Assembly: GCA_947359465.1 (NCBI GenBank)
Contig: OX375873.1
Location: forward strand, 135,672,899 to 135,736,898
Direction: 5' to 3'
DNA length: 64,000 nucleotides
Source: Metellina segmentata
Taxonomy: Eukaryota > Arthropoda > Arachnida > Araneae > Tetragnathidae
In this document: positions 54,426 through 64,000 of the stretch, in pieces
How positions within the stretch are numbered: the first letter of the stretch is position 1
How the letters are laid out: the number at the start of each line of letters is the position of its first letter
Notes under the pieces: model-generated
Databases searched by the model: none
Told to the model about the DNA's origin: nothing
Seen by the model: the letters and a program-made list of their open reading frames with translations, nothing else
Position numbers and translations under genes: made by a program

Positions 54426-54897
54426 ATTGCTATCCTTTACTAAACTGGGCTGGTAAAAAGTATTTCTGGTAGAGACTACTTTATTTTTTCGTAGTTGGGT
54501 ATGTAAAAATATTTTAATTCGATTATTTGGGTATGTAAAAATATTTACTTCGATTATTTACAATTTTTATATTGTTTTTCAGTACAGTGCCATCCATCTA
54601 TGCGTCAAATTATGTTTTTATTATTTTTTTCATATGACAGTTGATTTTGTAGTAATTTTTTTAAATGTGTCGTACACTTTTCGCCCACCTTGTAGTTTGT
54701 ATTATTTTTATCCATTTCTCAAACTTTTTCTGCCCTCACTTTTTGCTTTCGAGGGTTTTTTCTTGTCTTCCAAGAATAATAATATATCAATGGTAACTGT
54801 AATTTATATTTCTTACGATTAAACTGTAAAACCTGAAATTGTTATTAAATACAAATCTCAGTTCAGATAGATTGTATATCGTAGAGACTTTTGTATT
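54426..54897. other. unassigned AT-rich sequence
   Basis: Contains a short duplication (GGGTATGTAAAAATATTT, twice near 54500 and 54530). Nothing else. Confidence 0.45.
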
Positions 54898-54899
54898 TA

Positions 54900-55536
54900 C
54901 AGCCAAACCCCGTTATAAAGAACCCTCGACCGACTGATCCAAAAGTTCGCTAGAACCGAGATTTCACTATATTCGATTTTTCAAATACGTATTAGCAATA
55001 CCAAATTTCCGAAAAATCCTTAAACATTTCTGTGCTGAACAAATTAAGTACACTGCATTGCAATTAGTAATAGGCTATAATAAAGTAAAATAAATATTTG
55101 TTCTAAAAATAATGAAAGAATGAAATTAATTGTACTAACATTTCTCTAAAGTATGAAAAAAAGTGATTTTTTGTTGTTGAAACTATCTAGATTTCGGATA
55201 CATTTCATACATCCTATCAATAATTCATAAAAGATTCCAATACTTTTTTATTCAGATTCTGTTGCAAAGAAATTGTGCAAAATGCTCACAGCTGCCTTCG
55301 CATCAGAAATTGAAGGACCTGAAATTACATTCCGTCAGTAAAATTCCCGTGAAAACCTGAAACTAAGCTTGAAAAGTGGAAATTTTCGCTATATCCGAAT
55401 TCCTTGCTTTTGAAGATAGTTATAAGCATTTAAAAATGTATATTAGTAACACTGGAGTTTGGTTGAGGCCATTTGAAAAGTCCGTTATAACCCAGGGATT
55501 CTTATATCGCGGGTTCGTTATAACGGGGTTTGACTG
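54900..55536. mobile_element. pogo/Tigger-like MITE
   Basis: A 637-bp element with 26-bp terminal inverted repeats (CAGYCAAACCCCGTTATAA, then GAACCC, two mismatches). It is flanked by TA on both sides (54898-54899, 55537-55538). TA duplication and CAGT-type ends fit the pogo branch of Tc1/mariner. Interior is non-coding. Confidence 0.8.
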
Positions 55537-55538
55537 TA

Positions 55539-56091
55539 GTACTGATTTGGAATCCATTCACTCAAAAGTACAGAGTCTGAGATGTGTAGCAGCAAAAAGA
55601 AAACGACAGTAGATATTATAGTTTCAATAGCAACAGTTTGCAAAACCCGCTGGAAGGAAATACAAATGCTTGATCGATTCCAAATCTTGCACAGAAAATG
55701 AGATCTGGATAGTTGACGTTGATTGATCCAACATGGATGCAAATGTAAACAAACTGGCATGTTGTCTTATCTCCCATCGAAGCAATAATTTCTTCCTCTA
55801 ATAGAAGAGATAACGAACTGCTTCTGTATTCCAGGCTCGAGTTTATTTAGATGGAGAGAAACTTATGCCGGGGCTTCATAATTTTAAATAACTCTTATCG
55901 TGTTTATGCTTAGAGATATAAACCCTGCTTTCACTATGCATATGAACTAATCTGATGTGCTCTTAAATAGTTAGGGTTATAAAGGCGCAGATGAATGTCT
56001 TCTCGGAGATAATATTCTTAAGTATTAAGATGGGAAACGCATGTTAACTGGCGAAGTGCAAGTTAATGAAACATACTACTCTATTTGTTAC
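55539..56091. other. unassigned sequence
   Basis: Nothing recognisable. Confidence 0.4.
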
Positions 56092-56267
56092 TCTTGGCGT
56101 GGTGGAAGTTTGGAGAGGTTGGGTGCCAGCTCAGATGTTGCCTTATCATCTGACCGTGCTTTAAACTGACGTGGTATTGTCCTCGGATCTTACCCGTTGG
56201 GATTGATCCCGGACCGTCAATAACCCGTTGTTTTGTTCCAGTACAACGTTAAATTCAAATACCTATG
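56092..56267 (+). repeat. SINE-A, 5' truncated
   Basis: Starts at GGCGTGGTGGAAGTTTGGAG and runs to TTAAATTCAAATACCTA. Confidence 0.85.
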
Positions 56268-56366
56268 AATTACGCATTTTTAAATATATTATGAAACTTA
56301 AACTATAATTTGTGATGTTTTATTTTTAAGTTTTTGCCTTCTCTTGCAAATTTGTCCAGTTTGGAA

Positions 56367-56625
56367 CACGGTCCAACCAACGCGCCAGTCGTGTACGCGG
56401 GGGCTGGTGCACGATAAATTTGTAGTAACCTCAAACGTCCTCGCGTTGGCGTGGTTTATGCAATTAGAAAGTGGGGTGCCAGCTTAGGTGATGCCTTGTA
56501 ATTTGACCGTTCTTCAAAATGACGTGCTTTTGTCCTTGAATATTTCCAGTTGGTATTAATCTCTGACCGTCGTCTTTTACCCGTTGTTTTAGTCTCAAGC
56601 ACTACGTAAATTCAACTACCTACCA
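56367..56625 (+). repeat. SINE-A lacking most of its head
   Basis: GTCCAACCAACGCGCCAGTCG and GGGGCTGGTGCACGATAAAT, body, tail ATTCAACTACCTACC. Confidence 0.85.
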
Positions 56626-56858
56626 CTTGAAAATTTTTATTTAATATGTTTCAAATTAATTTTGGTAGAATCGTTATGTATTCAGTTATACGAATAAAAT
56701 TATTCAAGTGTTAAAATATTTAAGTATTTGAAAAAAGAAAATTATTTCAATTTAGAGAACACTTTCAAATTATGAATTTCTACTTTGCGATAGATGACGC
56801 ACTAAACAAATAAATGGAAGTGTTCATTAAAAATATGCTAAACATGAATTATTACTGT
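56626..56858. other. unassigned AT-rich sequence
   Basis: Nothing recognisable. Confidence 0.4.
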
Positions 56859-56862
56859 TTAA

Positions 56863-58469
56863 GGGGACGCAGTACCTAAAAATCACTCAAAGTATCGAAA
56901 TTTTTTTTATTGCTTTAAATTAGAGCTATAACTTTTCTAAATAAGTGTGCAAAATTTTAAACTCGTAACTGCATTAATTAAAAAGTTATAGACACTTTTC
57001 TGATCCAAGACACAATAAAAATTACGCGTTTCGAAGTAGGTGTGCGACCTTCAGAGACGAAATTTTTAAATTTTAATTCAAAGTGTGTTGGCAAGAATAT
57101 AACGAAGATTCCTGGTGCTTTTACCAAGCTGCATTGGCTCTTGGTATAACTCTTGGTTCGCATATGAAGCATATTAAACGAATATATATCAACATATCAA
57201 CGAATCGCATTTTGCAAAAATACTGTCAATTTACCAAAGGCTTGCTTCAACTGAACTGTTACAACGTTCTGTAATGTGTACCTCACAAAACTCTAATGTA
57301 AGCATGCACAGTGCAATATGGAGTAAGTGCTCAAAGCAAAGTTGTGCATCACTGCAACGTGTTACGATTGCTGTTTTTGATGCTATCACATAATTCAATG
57401 TGGATACTCTAAAAGATATAGAAGGTTTTCAAAAAGAAAACAATCTTTCATTTAGTGTGCATTCTAAACATCTTGCTATCTATAAGGACTATTGTAGAAC
57501 ATAGTTAAGAAACAGAAAGAAGACCAGCAGTTTATTTACTAGCTCAGAATGAAATTAAAACTGCACGGCTGCAAAGACAAAACATTCAACTAGAAAAAGA
57601 ATGAATTTTGAATTAATCTGGCTACTTTTAAATATACACACTGTTTAATGCCTTTTCAATTATATTTTTAATTTGTGTAAAGTTATTATAAACTGGATAC
57701 TAAAAAAATTAAAATTCAAAACTGGAAAATTATGTATTGATGAATTTTTGAGTTCACGTCGATAACGAAATGTTTTTAAACTTCAACAAAATAACTTATC
57801 CTTACGGGTTATATTTTAGTTAAATAGATTTAAATTTGAGTGAAAAATGCTTTGAATTGCTTTAATTGGTATGGAAATCAACATATTAAGTCCAAATAGC
57901 TCTGAGTTTTGTAAATAATTTTTTATACGGGTTTTAAAACTTTAAAAGCATTTTTCTCAGCTTTGGTTTTTTTGGCACTATAAGGTATTCAAAATACTAA
58001 GGCTTTTTATGTATCACAGAAAAAGTTTCCAAACTTTTTACACTTATTTTTATATATCTTTAGAATAAAACTGTGTATGGATTTACATCTAAGTGCTATA
58101 TTTATTTTTTTAGAAATAGTTAAATATAAACATTTTTATTTTCGGTGGTTTTTGTATCATTTTAGCTTTAAAAAATTGTATAAAATTAACTATGTTTTTT
58201 ATTTAAAAATCCATACACAGTTTTGTTAAATATATTTAAAATAAAGTTGAGAAAAAAATTTGAAGCAAAAAAATAAAAATTGAAGGAGTAGTAACATTTT
58301 AAAAAAATTCAAAAAAATTTGTAAAAATTGATTTAAAAAAAAAATTGCTCATTTGACAAGATTTTTTCTTCTAAAATCAACTTATTGCTTACAAAACAAT
58401 AGACAAACAACAATATTTTAATTCTAATATTAAAATTGAAGAAAATTTAAAAAATGGTAATGCGTCCCC
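56863..58469. mobile_element. TTAA-flanked DNA transposon, superfamily uncertain
   Basis: A 1,607-bp element with terminal inverted repeats GGGGACGCAGTACC and (reading inward from the right) GGGGACGCATTACC. It is flanked by TTAA on both sides (56859-56862, 58470-58473). The first 600 bp hold decayed coding-like sequence (57060-57410) that I cannot assign. The rest is AT-rich. The TTAA target suggests piggyBac or another TTAA-using group, but the GGGG end is unlike canonical piggyBac. Confidence 0.65.
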
Positions 58470-58473
58470 TTAA

Positions 58474-58863
58474 TATAACAATAATAATTACGTAGTGCTT
58501 AAATCTCAACTTGAATTTCTTAAAAAGACACAAACCTTTTTAAACTAAATCTATTAGTGTTACTCCCAAACATTAGCTAATATATCTGACACTTAGAGGA
58601 CATGGAAAGTCTATTTTCATTAATGTACTGTTTGTTTCCTCAATCTTCATTCTAAAGTTTCTCAATAGTTTTCTTTCCTTGTTAAACAAAATGACCACAA
58701 GCACATTATTTAAATTGTTTAACTATGACTTGAGTGAAGTTAGCCGTCAACTTTTATTCACTCGCTTTCCTGATGACTTATCTTCGTTTCGAAAACTTCC
58801 TTGTAATGGCCAGCCTCTGATAGAAAACCTTTGCTATTTGTATATTCTTTCCCTTTTGAAGTA
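58474..58863. other. unassigned AT-rich sequence
   Basis: Nothing recognisable. Confidence 0.4.
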
Positions 58864-58948
58864 GGTAATGTAACTTTTAAATAACGTCGTACTCGAGCAA
58901 CACAACTGGCTTTTGACAACGGTCCGGGATCAATCCCCCAATCCGAGG
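58864..58948 (-). repeat. SINE-A 3' fragment, reverse orientation
   Basis: GGTAATGTAACTTTTAAATAACG, GTACTCGAGCAACACAAC and GGTCCGGGATCAATCCCCC, stopping at CCGAGGACA. It abuts the next copy head to head. Confidence 0.85.
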
Positions 58949-59252
58949 ACAGCCCGGTTGGAAGAGTAACGGTCTAGCAACCGGAGGGTTGCGATTTGGA
59001 ATCCAAACAAAGACCGTCGTGCAACAAAGGGAACTAGTGTACGTTAAATCCGTCTTGACCTCAAATGTCCTCACGTTGACATAGCGTGGAACTTAAGAGA
59101 GAAGAGTGCCAGCTCGTGTGTGACTTCGGCACCTGATTCAAACACACTTGGTGTTGTTCTTGGATCTTTTCCTTCGGGTTTGATCTCGCACCGTCGCCAC
59201 AAGCCCGTTGTGTTGCTCTAGAGCGACGTTAATTAAAATGCCTACCTACCTC
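58949..59252 (+). repeat. SINE-A, full length
   Basis: Head GCCCGGTTGGAAGAGTAACG and TAGCAACCGGAGGGTTGCG, body, tail AATTAAAATGCCTACCTACC. With the previous fragment it forms a unit with SINE tails at both outer ends. Confidence 0.9.
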
Positions 59253-59499
59253 GATGGACGAGGTAGCGTCGAAGCCACTTGCAGTCTTAAAACATTTCTA
59301 GAGATTGATAATCGTACCGATTTGCAATCATTTCATTATTGCTATGAAGGGTTATAATCCTAATTGAAACTATTCATTGATTTCAAATACCAAACAGTTG
59401 GACCGAATTTTTCTAATTAATTATCGCGTACTATTATATACAGCTATCTATATAGACATTACAAACCAGTCTAATGAGTCCTAACGTAGCACAAACTTA
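59253..59499. other. unassigned AT-rich sequence
   Basis: Nothing recognisable. Confidence 0.4.
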
Positions 59500-59572
59500 C
59501 CCTAGCATGCCAATGGCCAAATACGGCCCTTTACGCCATAAAACCCCCAAATCAACCAACCCATCCGAACTA
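59500..59572 (+). repeat. SINE-C 3' end fragment
   Basis: GCCAATGGCCAAATACGGCCC, ACGCCATAAAACCCCC and AACCAACCC match the SINE-C end and AACC tail. Confidence 0.7.
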
Positions 59573-60044
59573 GTGTTGAGTTGAGGAGAGATCCCGCTTT
59601 GATATGTTGATTCGTTAGTGATTATTTAAATTAATCATGTTATCTCATTAATTCAAATCTAGCAATGAAATTATATACTCTCCCGACTATCTATTTCGCA
59701 GTAAGCGACGTTCAAAGGGGAATACTGAGGAGAATAGAATAGCCAATGAGAAGGTTCATCTCTTGATTGATTCGCGTGTGTAACCTCACGTTTTCCCCGA
59801 GTTACGTTACGTAAACTCTGGGTTTGAGAGAAAACAAGGGATCTCGGGGGCAACAAGCCCCAGGCTGGTGCACGAGACACCGTAGACTCGTGTATCTGCT
59901 GTGCTAGTCTATTTATATACACTTGCGGAAGGAATTGGATGCCGACATCGATCACGTTCATCCAGTATAACGTGTAAAATAGCTAGCCGTTAGTGCACAC
60001 CCATCAAACAATCTAAAACTATCATTTTGTTTCATTCTGAAGGT
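59573..60044. other. unassigned sequence
   Basis: No gene or repeat recognised. Confidence 0.4.
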
Positions 60045-60243
60045 AGAGGCCGTCATGGCTCAGTGGAGTGGGTATGTTCACTGTTCTAGTGACCTCCGAA
60101 TTGTAGGCGCCACAGATTCGATTCCTGTTGGGTGCAAATTGTAAATATATAGGTTTTATATCAGTCTTTATTTTGTCTAATGTCTGGCTCAGCATGACCA
60201 AGTATGGCCATTTCTCCGTTAAACCACAAAACCAACCATCCAT
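60045..60243 (+). repeat. SINE-C, internally shortened
   Basis: Head GCCGTCATGGCTCAGTGGAG (A-box-like) and CAGATTCGATTCCTGTTGG (B-box-like), then part of the body and the end AAACCACAAAACCAACC. Confidence 0.85.
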
Positions 60244-60257
60244 TGTGATATTGACTG

Positions 60258-60955
60258 ATCAATCCAGCCAGATACCGTCGTGTAAGTGGGGATGCACGTT
60301 AAATCTATCGTAGCCTTTACCTTTAAACTACGGCCTGTACAGCAGTTATACCATAACCGCGCCAAGAAAGAATTTAGACTGGTACATGAGTAGTATCTTG
60401 AAAGTTAGTACAGGCTGGCACCAAGAAATCCATTAGACTACGGCCAGTACAGCAGTTCTGTGCTCAGATGACAATGTTATAAGTCACTTTTTCAAAACAA
60501 TTGACGAAGTCCCATCCTGGAGTCTTTTTCTTTGTTAATGTTTAGAAGGTGGCAAAATGTCAGAATTTTTTTCTTTCAGTTTATGAGAAAACAAAGGCGG
60601 GAAAATTGTAATAAATCAAAAACCACAGAACCACATGTTGAATCTTGAATCTGCTGTCACGAAAAATTAAAAAGTGACTTATAACATTTTGCCATCTGAG
60701 CACAGAGTTGTACCTTGGAAGTTATAAGAATCGCGCTCTTGTTATATCTATAGCCGTAGTCAAAAGGTTAAAGGTTCTTATATTGGCATGGTATGGAAGT
60801 TTGGAGAGGGGTATGCCAGATCAAGCATTGGACTTGTCATCTGGCCGTGTTTCAAGGTGACGAAGTATTGTCCTCAGATCTTTGCATACGGAAATTTCTT
60901 GCACCGACATCATTAGACCGTTCTGATTCTTCAGTACGACATTAATCCAACCAAA
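60258..60955 (+). repeat. SINE-A split by a MITE
   Basis: The SINE-A start (ATACCGTCGTGTAAG, GCACGTTAAATCTATCG) runs to 60319. It resumes at 60772 with TTGGCATGGTATGGAAGTTT and continues to TACGACATTAATCC. The intervening element is the MITE at 60320-60767. Confidence 0.8.
60320..60767. mobile_element. TTAA-type MITE nested in SINE-A
   Basis: A 448-bp element with ends CCTTTAAACTACGGCC and (from the right) CCTTTTGACTACGGC. The right flank is TTAA and the left is TTTA. Inside, a second inverted pair (TCTGTGCTCAGATG, ATGTTATAAGTCACTTTTT; 60459-60493 with 60670-60710) makes a long hairpin. The left end is duplicated (ACTACGGCC at 60327 and 60438). Confidence 0.65.
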
Positions 60956-61178
60956 GACCGTGAACAAAGGGGATTAGTGCTAATCTGTCTTGGCCTCAAA
61001 TGTCCTCAAGTTGGCGTGGTGTTCAAGTTTCCAAAGTGTTACCAGCTCATATTCCCTCGTCCTCTGACCTAGGCTCAAAATTACGTGTTGTTGTCCTTGA
61101 ATCTTTCCCTTCGGAGTTGATCCCGTACCGTCATCAATAACCCGTTGTGTTGCTGCAGTGCGACGTTATATATCTACC
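60953..61178 (+). repeat. SINE-A lacking its head
   Basis: AATCCAACCAAAGACCGTG, GTCCTCAAGTTGGCGTGG, TTGATCCCGTACCGTC, tail GCGACGTTATATATCTACC. Confidence 0.8.
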
Positions 61179-61182
61179 TGCT

Positions 61183-61320
61183 GCCTTTGTGAATATGTCA
61201 CTGAGCTAGCAAGCTATAAGTTGTTGTCGGCGTGTCTCCGATCCGATTCCTTCCTACGTAAATTTTACTTCAGTGTCAGTAAAATTTTCCATGCGTGTGT
61301 ATGTCCATTATTTGACTTGC
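61183..61320 (+). repeat. SINE-C 5' half
   Basis: ATATGTCACTGAGCTAGCAAG, ATCCGATTCCTTCC, TTTACTTCAGTGTCAGTAAAA and GTGTGTATGTCCATTATTTGA. The 3' half may be the fragment at 61780, so an insertion may separate them. Confidence 0.65.
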
Positions 61321-61779
61321 CCAACGATACTTGTTGGCTGGAAAAAGTTATTTTTGCCACCACAAAGGAAATCTTACACTCGTATTTTCGTTTAATTTCA
61401 TGTCCTGCTTTATGGCCATTCGATTTTTTTAAACTTCCTCGCTTTGTTTCATTGCCTTGCTGGATCTCGGCCACACTGCACTCTTTCCTTTTTAATAATG
61501 TTCTAAATTTTTTTTAATGTATAGAGTTGTCATTTTTATATTTCAAATGTATATAGATATCATCTGTCATATTTTAAGAAATACTTAATTCCTCATATTT
61601 TTAAGGTGTTAAATGTTCACCTATTTGGCGTTGAAAACACAAAGAATCGTCCTGTATTTCTACTTTTCAACTTTGCTTTTCGTTTATAACTTAGCCCAAA
61701 AATTACATTTTCAATAGTACAAAAGGCTATTTTATTACCTTGACCGTCTGTTTTAGCTGTTTATATTGAGTATATTCAA
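61321..61779. other. unassigned AT-rich sequence inside a SINE-C
   Basis: It may be an insertion that split a SINE-C, but no terminal repeats or target duplication were found. No recognised coding. Confidence 0.35.
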
Positions 61780-61845
61780 TCTTGCGTTTGGCGCAGTTTG
61801 TCCGCTTTTGGACCTTGCGCCATAAAACCCAACAACCAATACGGC
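61780..61845 (+). repeat. SINE-C 3' end fragment
   Basis: CTTGCGTTTGGCGCAGTTTG, TTGCGCCATAAAACCCAAC and AACCAA match the C-family end. Confidence 0.65.
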
Positions 61846-62907
61846 GAGTGACATTCTTTAAATTGAGAAATATCACGGTACATTTATATCATATCATTAG
61901 AAATACCGATTGTGAAATCTGAATCCTTTAAATAAATGAAAAACTTAAATTTTCATTAATTTGAAAGCAATTTTGTGCATCATAATTATAATTAAGTAAA
62001 TTTATGTATAATTATGATGTACTTTTTTACCACAATACCGTTCCTCAGCGGTACATTTTTAATATAACAACACAAACTACCATCTAATTAAAGGGGTAAT
62101 CAATAACAATTTAATCTAACCAAATTAAACGTCGATTCCCGTTTATCACGTCTCACAAAATAATTAAAAGCATTTAAGTATTCCAAAAACTAATTGTGTA
62201 CTAGTTAAAAACGAAAATAGCTTTTAACCCAGAAAAATTCGACGTTTTTTCTTTATCCTGAACATTTTCGAAATAGTTACGGCCAGTACAAATACTTTCA
62301 TTTCATGATAAATTATTCACGAAGTGAAAATATTTGGATAGTGAAACGAAAAATAAATGGAGTCAACAATCCAATTACGCAAGTTTTCTTCCTGCTGAGT
62401 AAATTAAGCAGTAAATTGCATATTAAATTTATTCTCTATTACAAATGACCCTAGACGAGCGGGTTCTTTCAATAGCCGTATCTTATGACTTCATGCGGTT
62501 TCTTTCCCTGAATGAGTAGCTTTTGTTGAGGCTCGACAACAGGTTTCTCGGAATATTTCTGGATTTACTTTGCCTCGAGATTATTGTCCCTCTCGCCTTT
62601 GCCATTTCCCTTTCAGAGCGCCGCCGATAGTAAATGCATTTCTATAAATGAAGCTCGTGAATAAGAATGCACTGTTATAGCGTGGTTTGAATATCGTTTG
62701 GAAGAGGCTACTGGTAAGTAAGGTGTGCAGGATGTGGCTATTGGCATGATGCAAAAGTTCATCCCTCTTTCTTTGACGAAAAAAAAGTTTTATTTACTTA
62801 TATATTGAATCAGTATAGTATGTGCTAAATTTTGTTCAATGATATTTCTCCATCTCAAGTGGCTGCATAACTCCGCACTCAGAAGTTCCGAGGTTTATGG
62901 TTAAAAG
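61846..62907. other. unassigned AT-rich sequence
   Basis: About 1 kb without a recognised gene or repeat. Confidence 0.45.
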
Positions 62908-63150
62908 ATGGCTTGTTGGGGTTTTATGGCGCAAAGACTCAATTTAACCATTTTGCTCCAGACACAAGACATACAATATCAAGTAATAGACACACAAATG
63001 AATGTTTTACTGATATCGAAGATAGAGAGAAATACATCCAGGGGAGGAACGCACCTGACATGAATCGAACCTGCGCCGCCTTACAACACGAAAGTTGCGA
63101 GAGCAGTGGGCATACCACTATATCACTGCGCCACGACTGGTTAACATGTT
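62908..63150 (-). repeat. SINE-C, near full length, reverse orientation
   Basis: The end side is GGGGTTTTATGGCGCAAAG. The head, on the minus strand, reads AGTCGTGGCGCAGTGATATAG and AGGTTCGATTCATGTCAGG. The tail is short. Confidence 0.85.
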
Positions 63151-63323
63151 CGCTGCCAATCTCGTGCCAGCGCGTGATGTGGCGTCAACGCTAAAGTGCT
63201 AATCTCGCGACAGTGCGTGGTGTAATGATATGTGGTTTCGAATTGACAGCTTAGGCTGTTAAAAAATATATATTGTAATATGGATTGTTGTGACGATAGT
63301 TCTGTAGGGCATTCACGCCCTTT

Positions 63324-63337
63324 CCCCCCCCCCCCCC
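63324..63337. repeat. homopolymer run of 14 C
   Basis: An uninterrupted C tract. Length is likely to vary and to be error-prone in sequencing. Confidence 0.95.
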
Positions 63338-63605
63338 GAAATAAAAAGAAAATGCAATCTAAGAAGCCTCTAACAGATGATGAAATTGTAAGTTTGTTGT
63401 CTGATTTTTGCCAATCTATTCTTGTATCGGCGGCCTTTTCAATCAGTTTGTTGTAAAAAGTAAGTCGGCTTCTAGTAAAAACCCATTTCTACGGCGAGGC
63501 GCTCTCACATACGTATTTCGTACTCTAAACAACACGTATTTCCTCTTGCGTCCATGAAGCATTCTTGCCTTTTCGGAAATGAAAAAGCATATGTTGAAAA
63601 AGTTT

Positions 63606-63800
63606 CTAATGCCCGGTGCACACATCCGGTTTTTCAACGTGCGGCGCCGCTGCGGCAACGCAAGTGCGGTCTAAGATACATTAGATACAATGGAGTAGTG
63701 CACACACGCCTCCGGCGACGCACGTTCAACTTGTGTGCAATTTGTACCTCAGTTCCCCACGCCGCCGCAGCTCGCCGCACACGCTTCTCCGGTCTCGAGT
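63606..63800. repeat. GC-rich inverted repeat, probable DNA-element end
   Basis: GTGCGGCGCCGCTGCGGC near 63640 pairs imperfectly with GCCGCCGCAGCTCGCCGCAC near 63762. GCCCGGTGCACACATCCGG at 63611 looks like a transposon terminus. No target duplication was identified. Confidence 0.4.
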
Positions 63801-64000
63801 ACCTTGTTTTCATAAATAAATGGAATATAAATAAAAGTTAATAAATGGCAGCATCCAATAACGTCTATTTTGTTTGAAAATATACTTTTTTTTACAACTA
63901 GTAAGCGAAATAAGCGCGTTTTCTTCGATAAAATATTTATCGCAAATGGCGCGAAATGAGTACTTGCGTCATTTCACGGTTATATGTGCTTAGGCCAGAT
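63801..64000. other. unassigned sequence at window end
   Basis: No feature recognised. Confidence 0.4.

Noticed and set aside
1..64000. CRISPR arrays, operons or bacterial features
   Set aside because: None present; tandem arrays lack direct-repeat/spacer structure and the window is eukaryotic.

Overview
This window reads as eukaryotic intergenic or intronic DNA, AT-rich and packed with transposable elements, from an arthropod. The mixture suggests a spider: Tc1-type transposases, RT plus RNase H LINE fragments, a Ty3/gypsy element with a SAP-like Gag N terminus, and several tRNA-headed SINE families. That is inference from general family resemblance; I could run no search. No host protein-coding gene is demonstrable. 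The best host candidates are a GC-rich promoter-like island with a splice-donor-like site near 51.1-51.7 kb, three unique GC-richer islands, and one possible exon near 46.9-47.1 kb.

Layout. 0-3.5 kb: SINE pieces and a decayed mariner-like transposase. 3.5-9.6 kb: a complete, very young Ty3/gypsy retrotransposon on the minus strand, with LTRs identical by eye over 366 bp, a 5-bp target duplication, a tRNA-Lys primer site and one open gag-pol frame. Its leader carries three separate tandem arrays. 10.9-12.8 kb: a decayed PIF/Harbinger transposon with remnants of both of its genes and a Harbinger-like MITE inside the transposase. 12.8-15 kb: a duplicated unknown repeat. 15.4-16.6 kb: two LINE pieces in opposite orientation. 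18.8-20.2 kb: a dead Tc1 element. 21.2-24.8 kb: Helitron-like termini, a transposase fragment and tandem repeats. 25.4-27.4 kb: a 5'-truncated LINE (RT plus RNase H) with a perfect 12-bp target duplication. 28-36 kb: another Tc1 relic, many SINEs, a hAT-like MITE and a piggyBac-like MITE. 37-51 kb: SINEs, a 0.7-kb complex tandem repeat, an (AT)n tract, two copies of a Helitron-like element and a long-TIR element. 51-64 kb: the promoter-like island, dense SINEs, a pogo-like MITE, a TTAA-flanked 1.6-kb element and a second TTAA-type MITE.

The most repeated signal is a modular SINE system. A shared central body (SINE-A, about 300 bp, with a TACC-type tail) occurs with two different tRNA-like heads. 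One of those heads (B) also occurs on an unrelated poly(A)-tailed body. A third family (SINE-C) has its own tRNA-like head and an AACC-type tail. Several nested insertions with clean target duplications order these events in time. None of the elements cooperate as a pathway; the window is a layered record of transposition.
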